Below, piece by piece: positions 1-8,740 of a stretch of DNA of 64,000 nt (position 1 is its first letter; every line of letters begins with the position of its first letter). Source of the stretch: a beta proteobacterium MWH-UniP1 (lineage in GTDB: Bacteria; Pseudomonadota; Gammaproteobacteria; Burkholderiales; Burkholderiaceae_A); assembly GCA_036362785.1 (NCBI GenBank), contig CP143625.1, positions 249,401-313,400 on the forward strand, given 5' to 3'. The notes under the pieces are model-generated. The model searched no databases and was not told the origin of the DNA. It worked only from the letters and a program-made list of their open reading frames with translations. The translations under genes were made by a program, and so were the position numbers.

Positions 1-444
1 TTTTACGTCACTGTTTGGGAATATTTCAAATTGACCAGATGAGTTGCTTAATCCAAAGTTGAAAGTCTCGATATTTTTGAAATCAGATGTGTTTCTCCTT
101 AACAAATCAAAGTTTTCTGGCATCGGTTCGAAGCAATAGATCTTTGCCTTTGGATATTTTTGAGCGAGCCAAATCGCTGTGATTCCAATATTCGCGCCAA
201 TATCAAAGATCGTTGTGGGCGAAACCTGTTCGGCAACATAATATTCAGCGTCTTGGCTTTTCCGGATTAAAATTTCATATATCAGCCCACGATCACTTGT
301 CCCGGGGCGATAATGAACGCTGTGCCCATTCCACTGAAATGTATAGAGTTCATCCCCACGCCGTTTCGGCGAATAGTTTTTCGCACGGACAAAATCGAGG
401 GATTTGCTTCGTATTAGTACTTTTAGATCGTGTAGAAATGACAT
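1..444 (-). CDS. FkbM-family SAM-dependent methyltransferase (3' part lies outside the window)
   Basis: Reading the minus strand from the ATG at 444 gives an open frame of 148 codons that runs off the left edge. The protein has the SAM-binding motif I DIGANIG (residues 81-87) and a following FEPM (105-108), the signature order of FkbM methyltransferases. This family often O-methylates sugars in polysaccharides or glycolipids; the substrate cannot be told here. It is divergent from the glycosyltransferase at 470 and belongs to the surface-glycan cluster. The family is clear from the motifs; the specific role is inference from the neighbourhood. Confidence 0.85.
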   Translation of the reverse strand, partial: MSFLHDLKVLIRSKSLDFVRAKNYSPKRRGDELYTFQWNGHSVHYRPGTSDRGLIYEILIRKSQDAEYYVAEQVSPTTIFDIGANIGITAIWLAQKYPKAKIYCFEPMPENFDLLRRNTSDFKNIETFNFGLSNSSGQFEIFPNSDVK

Positions 445-469
445 TTGTGATCCACTTTTAGGAGGGGGC

Positions 470-1282
470 TTGGCTACCAAACCTAACAATTACGGAGTTA
501 GATACCCGACAATCGTATTTTTTCTGCGTTCGGTGATCAAGGTTATCGGAAATCTATCTAAACTTTTTTCTTACGTCATACATTTTTTTGCGCCTAGGCT
601 ACGGTTGTACCTTCCAAGCACTTCTTTACCATTTTTATCCAAAACCTCAAATTCTGGGGTAAGTAAAATTATTTGGCAGACAAATTTCACGGGCCGGGTG
701 ACCTTGCCTGTTTATCTGAATTATCTTTTTAATCGTTGTATGGCGCCATCTTTCGCTTATCGGTTCATGGTAACGGAGGATCGTGATCGGTTCATCAAAT
801 CTAACTTTGATCAAACCATTTACGACACGTACACCAAAATTCAAATTGGTGCCGCTCAGGCTGATTTTTGGCGTCTTCTAGTGCTCTACAAGTACGGTGG
901 TGTCTATATGGATATTGATGCCCACTTGGTTTGGCCGCTATCTTGGATTTTAAAAGATGCGGACAAAGAGCTTTATTTGAAAATCAAAACGGGCGAGATT
1001 AGCAACTACTTTATTGCGAGTGCGCCCGGAAACCCCAATCTGTTGGATGTGATCAATCAGGTCTGTCACAACATTAATCACAGCACCTCAACGAATGTCT
1101 ATGACTTGACGGGCCCGGGGGTGTTTAACAAGGTCTTCAAAGATCGAGATGTACCAACGCGTTACTATCTTTACACCTGCAACCAAGGTAACTTCACAAA
1201 CGAGTACTTTCAGTACATTGATAAACTGCAGGGTAAGTGGACGAAAGAACAGCAGAAAGTGGATGTTATCCGGCGGGATTAG
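470..1282 (+). CDS. DXD-containing sugar transferase (GT32/Gly_transf_sug type)
   Basis: About 270 residues. The N-terminal KIIWQTNF and the central GGVYMDIDAHL (D148-I-D150 counted from the TTG) match glycosyltransferases that use a DXD motif to bind a metal-nucleotide sugar, such as the OCH1/capsular sugar-transferase group. I chose TTG 470 because GGAGGGGG lies just upstream; the frame is open from 404, but that start would overlap the divergent methyltransferase, and GTG 533 is also possible. The C terminus overlaps the convergent gene by 17 bp. It is the only plus-strand gene in this part of the cluster and is visibly AT-rich, which suggests recent acquisition. Sugar and acceptor are unknown. 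Confidence 0.8.
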   Translation: MATKPNNYGVRYPTIVFFLRSVIKVIGNLSKLFSYVIHFFAPRLRLYLPSTSLPFLSKTSNSGVSKIIWQTNFTGRVTLPVYLNYLFNRCMAPSFAYRFMVTEDRDRFIKSNFDQTIYDTYTKIQIGAAQADFWRLLVLYKYGGVYMDIDAHLVWPLSWILKDADKELYLKIKTGEISNYFIASAPGNPNLLDVINQVCHNINHSTSTNVYDLTGPGVFNKVFKDRDVPTRYYLYTCNQGNFTNEYFQYIDKLQGKWTKEQQKVDVIRRD

Positions 1283-2330
1283 CCAGCATTTCTTTTAATC
1301 TGTAGAACGCATCTAACGTTTTAATGTTGCCACCACGGTGATCCACTAGCCCATATCCGGGTGCGACCAATTGGTGCCAGTAGACACGAGCCACCACACC
1401 GGATTGTTGGGCAATCCGAAGGTAATTCAACATATAGCGCTGGTATTGCTCTTGTGAGACACACTCGGTTTCACTGGTGGGCGCATAGGGCGCAGTGCCT
1501 TTTAGTGGCCAGTTAACCTCGGTAATGTAGGCTCCCTTGGTTTTAACCTTCTTGGACAGTACGCTCAAGCTGCTCAGCAAGCGCATCTTCCGGTCTGTAT
1601 CAAAAAAACCATATTGCTTGTTGGTGGGTGAACCCATGCGATCAACATACAGCAGCGCTGATAGGCGGTCGAATACCACCCCGGACTGATTAAATAGCGC
1701 ACGAATTGTGAAGTGGTATTCGAAGTCGATGACGGCCGGACCGATCAATCGATAGGTAGAGAATTCGGTATCGCGAATCGCCTGCACAGTCTTGAAAAAG
1801 GCAAGGTACTCCTGAACTGAAAAGAAACCCCATTTCATGCGATTAATCGCGTTACCCACTTGAAATTCATCTGAAATGCCAGAAAATGCAGCGAAAATAT
1901 GGCGAATATTTTTTTGAAGCAAGTCCGGATTTTCAATATGCTCGCGGTCTTGCAAAATATTAATCAGCACGGTCTTGTTGCGCTGCTTGAATTCAGAGGC
2001 AAATTCAAGGTAGGCAGTTATGTTGCCAATATCCCAGAGCGGAACCCGGATCAGCACATGCTTCACGCCAAGCTCGTCAATTAAATCAGCCTGGGAACCG
2101 CCTTTATCAAGATTGACCCCCATACCAACGAGGTCCCGCATCGCAACAGCCGGTTCTTTTGGCTTGCTCAATGCCATATGAACAAGCCCCGCGGGAAATA
2201 CCGCTGCAGATGTTGCCAGCATTTTTAGGAAATCCGGCAGGTATCGCAGTCGCATGCGCCGCTTAAAAGCGTTGTCACGAATGATCTTGGGCTGATCAGA
2301 GAACTCATCCCACTCAAACGGGGGCATCAC
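1266..2330 (-). CDS. Glycoside-hydrolase-like (TIM-barrel) protein of the polysaccharide cluster
   Basis: The 354-residue protein resembles clan-A glycosidases in its late strand motif ITEVNWP (269-275, candidate nucleophile Glu271). A GNAINR motif (159-164) sits where such enzymes usually have Asn-Glu, so the usual acid/base Glu appears replaced by Ala. A hydrophobic stretch near 38-53 could be a membrane anchor or uncleaved signal. Its start overlaps the stop of the GT9 gene by 4 bp, so the two are co-transcribed. A role in trimming or sensing a surface glycan is inference; no family name is certain. Confidence 0.6.
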   Translation of the reverse strand: MMPPFEWDEFSDQPKIIRDNAFKRRMRLRYLPDFLKMLATSAAVFPAGLVHMALSKPKEPAVAMRDLVGMGVNLDKGGSQADLIDELGVKHVLIRVPLWDIGNITAYLEFASEFKQRNKTVLINILQDREHIENPDLLQKNIRHIFAAFSGISDEFQVGNAINRMKWGFFSVQEYLAFFKTVQAIRDTEFSTYRLIGPAVIDFEYHFTIRALFNQSGVVFDRLSALLYVDRMGSPTNKQYGFFDTDRKMRLLSSLSVLSKKVKTKGAYITEVNWPLKGTAPYAPTSETECVSQEQYQRYMLNYLRIAQQSGVVARVYWHQLVAPGYGLVDHRGGNIKTLDAFYRLKEMLANPAG

Positions 2331-3262
2331 GATAGCAGCTCCAGCATGGCAGCTTCGATTGTGTTGTAAGTATCTGCAGAGTAATCGGCACTCAGCATAA
2401 AGTTGCGCTGTCTTTGCGGCTCACTAATCGTGGCCCATCTGCGGCTGCTGGCAAAGACACTAGCGCCAAAAAAAGAAAGGGTTGGGGTGTTGACTGCGCC
2501 TGCAAGATGCATCGGGCCGGTTGAGGTACTGATAAAAAGCCGACTCTCGGCAAGAATTTGGCAAAATTCCATCAGGCTAAGCTTGCTTTGCAATAGCGTT
2601 GCGGGGAAGTCCAAGTGGCTTTGAATCCAGTCATGGCTTGCCTGGTCATCGGGCCCAAAGGTGAACATGACTTCCATTCCAGGGATTTCGGCTGCCCGCC
2701 TGCCAAGCCGAAGATAGTCTTCTAGCCGGATATTACCGTCACTGCTCCCCCCAAACCCGGGGTGTAACACCACTCGGTTTTTGGGGCTAAGATTTTCAAA
2801 CTGGATAAGCGGTGGGGCAAATTCGAACTTCTGGTTTGGGAATAGCCCAGCGCCAAGATCGATGTTGTAGCGCCACTCTGTTTTTTCGACATGGCTGCGC
2901 CGCTGTGTAACGGTAGCGTTGAAAAACAGCTGCGCAAACTTTGTGGCGGGGGCAACGCGCTTCGGAATGCCGGCCCGCCAAAGTAACCAACCCAACCGAC
3001 TATCAATAAAGCAGCTAATGCTTGCATCAAACTTTTGCTGCTTAATCTGCCGAAGCGTCTTGTCAAAATCGGCATCCAACAGAATTACATCATCAATAAA
3101 GTCAAGTTCTTTAGCAAACTCAAAGTTTACTTTGGAAACAAGCACCGCAAGATAAATATCCGGGAATGCTTCTTTAATTGCTTTGCACAGGGGAAGTGCC
3201 AGCACGAAATCCCCGATTTTATCGTGGCGAGTGATCAGTAGCCGTTGAACTGTCGGGGTCAT
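2327..3262 (-). CDS. GT9-family glycosyltransferase (heptosyltransferase-like)
   Basis: 311 residues with the layout of ADP-heptose:LPS heptosyltransferases. The N-terminal LLITRHDKIGDFVLALPL is the usual acceptor-side start, HPGFGGS (167-173) follows the linker, and STGPMHLAGA (247-256) is the sugar-nucleotide loop. Such enzymes act on the cytoplasmic face of the inner membrane, adding heptose to the lipid A-Kdo core. It is translationally coupled to the downstream glycosidase-like gene and lies 52 bp from the GT2 gene. The family is solid; whether it is a WaaC, WaaF or WaaQ type, or uses another sugar, cannot be decided here. Confidence 0.85.
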   Translation of the reverse strand: MTPTVQRLLITRHDKIGDFVLALPLCKAIKEAFPDIYLAVLVSKVNFEFAKELDFIDDVILLDADFDKTLRQIKQQKFDASISCFIDSRLGWLLWRAGIPKRVAPATKFAQLFFNATVTQRRSHVEKTEWRYNIDLGAGLFPNQKFEFAPPLIQFENLSPKNRVVLHPGFGGSSDGNIRLEDYLRLGRRAAEIPGMEVMFTFGPDDQASHDWIQSHLDFPATLLQSKLSLMEFCQILAESRLFISTSTGPMHLAGAVNTPTLSFFGASVFASSRRWATISEPQRQRNFMLSADYSADTYNTIEAAMLELLS

Positions 3263-3314
3263 TGGTTATCTCGCTGTCTGAGGGCAATAGAATTATTTTG
3301 GCCAGCACAGTTTG

Positions 3315-4076
3315 TTAATCATCGGCCAGTTCCCGGTTGGCTTCATAAAGTTTCATGTACTTGTAGAAGTTTGTCGCCATATGCGAAAAGGCAATGATCA
3401 AACCCACGTGGCCGTCTAAAAATCCGCGTTTTAACACATAGGTTCTAAAAAACGAATAAAAACCGTTAAGAATCGCTTTGGCGGGGCTCGAAGACTTTAT
3501 GCCACGGTGACTCTGCGCAAATAGGGTGGAGTAACGGTCCACTTTGACGATGAAGTCAGAGATGCTGTGGTAGCTATAGTGCAACATGCTGCCACCTTGA
3601 AGCTCTGCGAGCTTTAGCCCGACGTCGATCAGATTTTCATGGACATGGTTGTCTGTAAACCGGGTGTTACCACGGTGGTACAGCCTCCGAATTTTCTGGT
3701 TGTTCCAGCCGCAATGTTTGACCTGATAGTTTTTATAAAAAGCTTTGAAATTTACGACATAGATGGTTGAAGGGTCTAATGTCGACTGGTGCACAGCGGT
3801 GGCTAGTTCCGGCTCGATCGCCTCGTCTGAGTCGATGATGAGCACCCAATCGTGCTTGGCGAGACTTGCGGCTTTGTTTTTGGTTGGCCCAAAGCCTTCG
3901 AATTCGCCCTCTATCAATCGGACATTGGGGAATCGCCGTGCGATTTCGGCGGTTTGATCGGTCGAGCCATTATCAAACACCACGACATCATCGAAGCTAG
4001 CAAGGCTTGACAGGCTTTGCTCAATAGTCGCTGCCCCATTTTTCACGATCATGACTGCGGAGATTAAATTGGCCAT
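3315..4076 (-). CDS. GT2 glycosyltransferase, WaaE/LgtF-like (LPS core beta-glucosyltransferase)
   Basis: 253 residues. The N terminus ISAVMIVKNGAATIEQSL and DNGSTDQT (35-42) form the GT-A nucleotide-binding fold, and IDSDE (81-85) is the DXD metal site. The central GWNNQKIRRLY and DNHVHENL segments are typical of the WaaE/LgtF group that adds glucose to heptose I of the LPS core. It sits in a minus-strand run with a heptosyltransferase-like GT9 and a WaaP-type kinase, which fits inner-core assembly. Confidence in the subgroup is good; the donor sugar is inferred from the family. Confidence 0.85.
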   Translation of the reverse strand: MANLISAVMIVKNGAATIEQSLSSLASFDDVVVFDNGSTDQTAEIARRFPNVRLIEGEFEGFGPTKNKAASLAKHDWVLIIDSDEAIEPELATAVHQSTLDPSTIYVVNFKAFYKNYQVKHCGWNNQKIRRLYHRGNTRFTDNHVHENLIDVGLKLAELQGGSMLHYSYHSISDFIVKVDRYSTLFAQSHRGIKSSSPAKAILNGFYSFFRTYVLKRGFLDGHVGLIIAFSHMATNFYKYMKLYEANRELADD

Positions 4077-4106
4077 TGTGTCACTGACTATCCGGTTCAG
4101 TAGGGC

Positions 4107-4958
4107 TTAGTGGAGATGCAGCAGGGTCTTGATCCGCTCTTTGCGGTTAGCCCGCTGTTTATGGGCATTGGAAGAGGATATCGCTTTTTCGATTAGTGTC
4201 GTAGCAGCTTCGCCACTTGCTGTCGCGTAGGCAGAAATAATGATGTTTAAATCGTCATCGTCTGCCCACAGCATTTTAAAGTTTTCCATCCGGGCGTCCA
4301 AAGATAGCGGCCTAAATTCCATTCGGTTCACATCTACCAGGCAAAATTGCCACTGACCTGCGCCATTTTGCTTCCCGCTGGCCGTACCGCTTGATTTTGA
4401 AAACAGAATATTTCCTGGCGAGAAATCTCGGTGATAAACCTGGTGCTGATGAAGCTTCCAGGCAAATCTGCCAAAGGCTTTAAGAATCTCCCGCCGATTA
4501 GGGTGGTTTGGGTTAGTGAGTGGGTCCCGAATGGTCTGTGCATTTGGCCAGGCATGGCTGACATAAAAGCTTTCATACAGCCCTCCCGATCGGTGATGCT
4601 CAATAAACCCTACAGGGCTTGGCGTGGGAAGATCAAGTGATTGCAGCCTTACCGCGTTGTTGAATGATTTTTGTGCTTTGGACTGCCGAAAGCGCCCGTA
4701 GATTAATCGACGCAACGCGTCTGGAACACCAAAAGATTTGACAATTAAAACGTCACCGTCAACAGTAAATTCTTTTAGTTCGTTTCGGGCGTGGTAGATT
4801 GTGCTGCCTTGCTGCGCAAATGTAGTGTTCAGCGCCAACAAGAAATCGACAAATCTTTCCTGACCTGGGGCAATCTGCCAGACGGTATTATCGGCGCCAG
4901 ACATAGTTGCCCCGAATCTTGCGCCATAAGCCAAATACCGTTGTTCTTGGAAAGACAT
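4107..4958 (-). CDS. Lipopolysaccharide sugar kinase, WaaP/Kdo-kinase family
   Basis: 283 residues of the small atypical kinase fold used to phosphorylate heptose or Kdo in LPS. The catalytic loop YHRDFSPGNILF holds HRD at 176-178, and CLVDVNR with Asp209 is the metal-binding DFG equivalent. The start at 4958 overlaps the upstream GT4-deacetylase gene by 71 bp; a second ATG at 4904 would cut this to 17 bp and still keep the whole kinase fold, so the start is uncertain. Context is LPS core synthesis with the GT2 and GT9 genes downstream. Confidence 0.8.
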   Translation of the reverse strand: MSFQEQRYLAYGARFGATMSGADNTVWQIAPGQERFVDFLLALNTTFAQQGSTIYHARNELKEFTVDGDVLIVKSFGVPDALRRLIYGRFRQSKAQKSFNNAVRLQSLDLPTPSPVGFIEHHRSGGLYESFYVSHAWPNAQTIRDPLTNPNHPNRREILKAFGRFAWKLHQHQVYHRDFSPGNILFSKSSGTASGKQNGAGQWQFCLVDVNRMEFRPLSLDARMENFKMLWADDDDLNIIISAYATASGEAATTLIEKAISSSNAHKQRANRKERIKTLLHLH

Positions 4959-6702
4959 TAATCCTGCGGATCTGGAATGCGTCTTGGTGCATGGCCCTTG
5001 GGCCGCTATCCGTTGCTACTGCGAACTGGTAGCCAGCCGCCATTACCTGGCGTTTGGCGCTGTCGTTTAAGTTTCCAAAGGGATACGCAAATGACAGTAT
5101 GGGGTGGCCCAGGATTTCTTCTAGTACTCGTTTGTTTTCGACAATCTCTTTGCACTGCTCAGCTTCTGGAAGTTCATCAAGCTTGGCGTGGGACAGGGTG
5201 TGGCCACCAATCTCAACCCGGCCTGAGGCATCTAGGGCACGAATTTCATCGGCTGTCAGCAGCGGGACCTTGGTGTCTGGGTTGGTGGGGTGCTCTGTGT
5301 CCCAACGATTATGAGTTTCATTGCTGACTACATAGACCGTGGCCTTCATGTCGTACTTTTCAAGTAAGGGCAACATGCGGGTGAGATTGTCCCGATAGCC
5401 GTCGTCTGCTGTGATCATTAAGAACTTCTTTCCTGGTGTCAGACGGTGTATGAACCCCTTTTGGGCAAGGTCTTTAAACGTCAAGGTTTCAAATCCAAGG
5501 CGCTTGATCAGTTGCAAATGCTTTTCAAACATCTCGACAGTGATCCACGTTCCGTGTACACCCTTTTCTGCTGGGTCTCCGATAAACCGGTGGTACATCA
5601 AAATTGGCATCTCACGCTGTAGAGTCTCAACGACTGCGTCTTGGTAGATGAATTCCAATTGACCAACAACCTGGGCCAATCCGTAGTACTTGACGGCCAA
5701 GTGACGCAGATCTGGCGCGATCGGATTGTTTATAAAAGCAGCAATCTGATTGCCCACTTGCCTGAAGTCAATGTCTAACTCCTGGGGCCCAACATCACCA
5801 AAGTTGCTGGCCATTGCAAGCTCAAGATTGTCTTTTGTAACCAGCCCTATCGATTTTGCTTCCCCGATGGCAAATACAGGGGTTCCCACCATCAAGCTCT
5901 CTACTGCAACGCGGCCGGCGCCAATGACCAAGTCGCTATTGGCCATAATTTTCGCAACATTGTCTGTATAGCCGGGGAAGCTGACCCAAGACTTAAATTT
6001 TTCAAATCTTTCCGGAATAGCGCTACCGGTGATGATCTGAACCTCGGCACGATTTTTTAGCTCGGTCTTAGAGAGGATTTCGTCTAATAAACGAAAGCAG
6101 AGATCGCCTTTTGGGCCGCTAAGCCTGCCGATAATGGATACCAAGAACTTCCGATTTTCAGACGTTTGCTCCGGCGCTGCTAATGCGGATTGGTGGGGTC
6201 GAGCGTGCTGGACAAATAGTGCGGGGTCAACGGCATTGGGCAGTACCGAAACTTTATTTGGAGCCACACCTAAGGCAGAAATAATTTGATCTCGGATGTC
6301 CTCACAAACTGCGATCGCTCGATAGCCCAGCGCATGAAAGGCCTTGCGAGATGCATGAACGGGCTGGCGCCCGTGCACGGTGGTGACCATGGGCGTGTTC
6401 GTGATTTTGCAGGCCACATAGCAGCTCCAGCCTGAAGCCCTAGAATGGGCATGCACCAATTGAATCTGATGCTTCTTAATTAGGTAAATGAGTTTCGCGA
6501 CATGCCACAGCCGCCTTGGTAGGCTGCGCTTGTTAAAAGTGAGCGGAATAAAGCGGCCGGTGACCGGTTTGGTTAGTGTGTCAGAGACATAGAAAATGGC
6601 ATGGCCCCGCCGAGAGAGCTCGTTGCCAATGGTCGTGGCATAAACCTCGGCGCCAGTAACTTCCAGCTGGGATAGGGCCATTAGGATATTCATAAACTCC
6701 AA
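4888..6702 (-). CDS. Fusion of a GT4 glycosyltransferase with a NodB-type polysaccharide deacetylase
   Basis: 604 residues in two parts. Residues 1-355 are a GT4/GT-B glycosyltransferase: LVHAHSRASGW (82-92) in the N-lobe, IIGRLSGPKGD (190-200) at the lobe junction, and GAGRVAVESLMVGTPV (261-276) in the donor loop. Residues 365-604 are a CE4 deacetylase: MYHRF near 369-373, TADDGY (431-436, usually TFDDGY), the zinc motif HTLSH (501-505) and AYPFG (539-543). CE4 enzymes remove N-acetyl or O-acetyl groups from glycans. One polypeptide could add a sugar and deacetylate it. The deacetylase part has no signal peptide, so it is predicted to act in the cytoplasm, which is unusual for the family. 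Confidence 0.85.
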   Translation of the reverse strand: MEFMNILMALSQLEVTGAEVYATTIGNELSRRGHAIFYVSDTLTKPVTGRFIPLTFNKRSLPRRLWHVAKLIYLIKKHQIQLVHAHSRASGWSCYVACKITNTPMVTTVHGRQPVHASRKAFHALGYRAIAVCEDIRDQIISALGVAPNKVSVLPNAVDPALFVQHARPHQSALAAPEQTSENRKFLVSIIGRLSGPKGDLCFRLLDEILSKTELKNRAEVQIITGSAIPERFEKFKSWVSFPGYTDNVAKIMANSDLVIGAGRVAVESLMVGTPVFAIGEAKSIGLVTKDNLELAMASNFGDVGPQELDIDFRQVGNQIAAFINNPIAPDLRHLAVKYYGLAQVVGQLEFIYQDAVVETLQREMPILMYHRFIGDPAEKGVHGTWITVEMFEKHLQLIKRLGFETLTFKDLAQKGFIHRLTPGKKFLMITADDGYRDNLTRMLPLLEKYDMKATVYVVSNETHNRWDTEHPTNPDTKVPLLTADEIRALDASGRVEIGGHTLSHAKLDELPEAEQCKEIVENKRVLEEILGHPILSFAYPFGNLNDSAKRQVMAAGYQFAVATDSGPRAMHQDAFQIRRINVFPRTTVFGLWRKIRGNYVWRR

Positions 6703-6730
6703 ATCTTACCCCGATGAATTCTTTCGGAGC

Positions 6731-6759
6731 CTGACAGTATTCAGGATAAGTAATATACT
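6731..6759 (+). promoter_or_regulatory. Predicted sigma70 promoter of the WecA-like gene
   Basis: CTGACA at 6731-6736, a 17-bp spacer and TATACT at 6754-6759 make a near-consensus promoter. Transcription would start near 6766, about 34 bases before the GTG start of the next gene. It lies in the 97-bp gap between divergent genes. Confidence 0.65.
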
Positions 6760-6799
6760 TGTCCCAAATGAGTATCGGCCCTTCTTTGAGATCTTTCGT

Positions 6800-7873
6800 G
6801 TGATTGTTGACGCAGTAACCCGGTTTTTGCCGCTGATTGGATATTCCTTCCTCTTGAGTGGGTTCATCGTTGTGACGCAGCGCATTCACGCGAAATGGAC
6901 TCATGATCCGGTCAACGGGTGTCAAAAAGTTCATGAGCAACCCGTCCCACGAATTGGTGGTGTGGCGGTCTATGGTGGTGCGGTGCTGGCCTACTATTTC
7001 TCTGCGCTGGATCTGCAGGTTCAATCCCTCTTAAAAGTTCTGATCGTCGCAGGCTTTGCTGCTTTTGCAATTGGCCTTGCCGAAGATCTAAGCAAGCGGG
7101 TGTCGGTGCTGACACGCCTGTTGGTCACCATGTCGGCGGGGCTTTATGCGGTCGTTTTGTCGAATTACTCCATCCAGTCGCTTGGCCTGGGGGGCTGGGA
7201 GCGTTCCCTGCTGGACTGGCGTCTTTTTTCGATCGCTTTTACGGCTTTTGCAGTTGCGGGGGTGGTCAACGCGACCAACATCATTGACGGAGCAAATGGC
7301 CTAGCGTCCGGAGTGGTGCTGGTGATGCTAGCCGCCTTTGCTTTTATCTCTGTTGGCGTAGGTGACACCACTTTGGCGCTGCTTTGCGGGCTGATGGCAG
7401 CGCTTACCGTTGGTTTTTTTGTCTGGAATTGGCCATTCGGAAAAATATTTCTGGGGGATGGCGGCGCGTATTTCCTGGGGTTTGTTGTCGCCTGGATTGC
7501 CGTGATGTTGCCCGTAAGAAATCCGTCGATCTCCCCGTGGGCGAGTCTATTGATTCTTGCTTACCCAGTCATTGAGACGATTTTTTCAATGACCCGTCGC
7601 CGGCACAGGTCCCATCACCCGGGTCTTCCAGATCGGCTGCACCTGCACAGTTTGATATGTGCCCGCGTCGTCCGCAGGCTAGTGCCCAGGTCTTGTAACG
7701 CCGTCTGCCGAAATTCCGTTTCGGGTCTTTTGTGTGTGCTGTTCGCCCTGCCGCCAGCAGCCTGGGCGTATCTTGTCCCAACGAACACCCCGTATTTGAT
7801 CGCTGGGTTTGCCGTAACAGCCGTGGGCTACTGGCTGGTCTATCGGCGACTAACCCGATTTCACTGGGGTTGA
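6800..7873 (+). CDS. Undecaprenyl-phosphate glycosyl-1-phosphate transferase (WecA/MraY family)
   Basis: 357 residues with about ten hydrophobic segments. Family motifs are NATNIIDGANGL (157-168), FLGDGGAYFLG (217-227) and DRLHLH (278-283) in the cytoplasmic loop. It transfers a HexNAc-1-phosphate from UDP-sugar to undecaprenyl phosphate at the inner membrane, starting a repeat unit for O-antigen or exopolysaccharide. The start is GTG 6800. It has its own promoter and ends 6 bp from the convergent wzz gene. The exact sugar is not predictable from sequence. Confidence 0.9.
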   Translation: MIVDAVTRFLPLIGYSFLLSGFIVVTQRIHAKWTHDPVNGCQKVHEQPVPRIGGVAVYGGAVLAYYFSALDLQVQSLLKVLIVAGFAAFAIGLAEDLSKRVSVLTRLLVTMSAGLYAVVLSNYSIQSLGLGGWERSLLDWRLFSIAFTAFAVAGVVNATNIIDGANGLASGVVLVMLAAFAFISVGVGDTTLALLCGLMAALTVGFFVWNWPFGKIFLGDGGAYFLGFVVAWIAVMLPVRNPSISPWASLLILAYPVIETIFSMTRRRHRSHHPGLPDRLHLHSLICARVVRRLVPRSCNAVCRNSVSGLLCVLFALPPAAWAYLVPTNTPYLIAGFAVTAVGYWLVYRRLTRFHWG

Positions 7874-7879
7874 TTCGGG

Positions 7880-8728
7880 TTAGGAATTCACTTTGTTTCG
7901 GTTCTCGTAGGCATTGACCACAAAAACCCCCAACACCCCAACAAACCCACCGGCCAGTAGTGCTACCAAGGTCACCAGATTTGTCTTTGGATAGACCGGG
8001 CTGTCAGACGCATAAATCGGGGTGACTGGGCCAGTCTTGAAGTTGCTTTGCTCAAGTAGATTTGCTTCGGCCTGATTCACTTTTGCAACCAGTTCTAAGC
8101 GGCGATCATTGAGCTGCTGCTGGGCCTGATTGAAAATAATGTAGCTCAGGGGGTCGGCTTTGCCGTTGGCGGTTTGTTGGCCCTGTTTGTTTAGCTGAGC
8201 AATGGCTTGCGTAACCAAGCCAAGCTCTCTATTGGCCTGATTGATGGCTTTCGATAGCGCCCGCTCAATCGGCTCTGCCAGCACTGCATGGTCTTCTTGG
8301 AGCAATCGAATCACAGCCTCTGTGACTTGCCGGGCCTGCTCGGGGGTGGCGGCGCGTACATCAAGTTTCACTAGCTTCGTGTTTTTTACAGCAGTGGCCT
8401 GTAGTGATGCGCCATTGCCCACTGTGCTTTTTAAGCGTTGGGCAAAGCCGCTGCTGTTGGCCCGCTCTGCAAGGGTTTGGGGCGACTCGACATCAGAACC
8501 AGAACCAGAACCAGAACCAAAGGGAATGTTGCCCAGCCGACCAATCTGGATCAGGGTACTGGCTTGATACTGGTTTGGAACAAATTGGCACGCGATAAAG
8601 GCTACTGCCGCACTGGCCAAGGCCAAGCCGGCAATCCAGAGCCAGCGCTTGCGAAGTATCTCAACCAAATCAAAAAGCGAAATCTCATCATCAAAATCTT
8701 GCACATCCGGTTTCATTGATTTCCCCAA
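7880..8728 (-). CDS. Wzz-type polysaccharide chain-length determinant
   Basis: 282 residues with two membrane segments (about 30-50 and 250-272) flanking a periplasmic alpha-helical domain. The N terminus SLFDLVEILRKRW and the C-terminal VYPKTNLVTLVALLAGG are typical of Wzz. Such proteins set the modal length of Wzy-polymerised chains. There is no C-terminal tyrosine kinase domain. A (Gly-Ser)4 tract at residues 71-78 comes from a hexanucleotide repeat. The gene starts 12 bp after nadD and so appears attached to a housekeeping operon. Confidence 0.85.
   Translation of the reverse strand: MGKSMKPDVQDFDDEISLFDLVEILRKRWLWIAGLALASAAVAFIACQFVPNQYQASTLIQIGRLGNIPFGSGSGSGSDVESPQTLAERANSSGFAQRLKSTVGNGASLQATAVKNTKLVKLDVRAATPEQARQVTEAVIRLLQEDHAVLAEPIERALSKAINQANRELGLVTQAIAQLNKQGQQTANGKADPLSYIIFNQAQQQLNDRRLELVAKVNQAEANLLEQSNFKTGPVTPIYASDSPVYPKTNLVTLVALLAGGFVGVLGVFVVNAYENRNKVNS
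8495..8518. repeat. Four tandem copies of hexamer AGAACC inside wzz
   Basis: Four perfect AGAACC units read on the minus strand as Gly-Ser repeated four times. The unit is 6 bp, so gain or loss of copies keeps the reading frame. It lies in the periplasmic part just after the first membrane segment. Confidence 0.95.
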
Positions 8729-8740
8729 ACCATTTGATGG

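Noticed and set aside
116-135. Possible tRNA T-loop (GGTTCGAAGC)
   Set aside because: It lies in the FkbM coding frame and no acceptor or anticodon arms can be formed.
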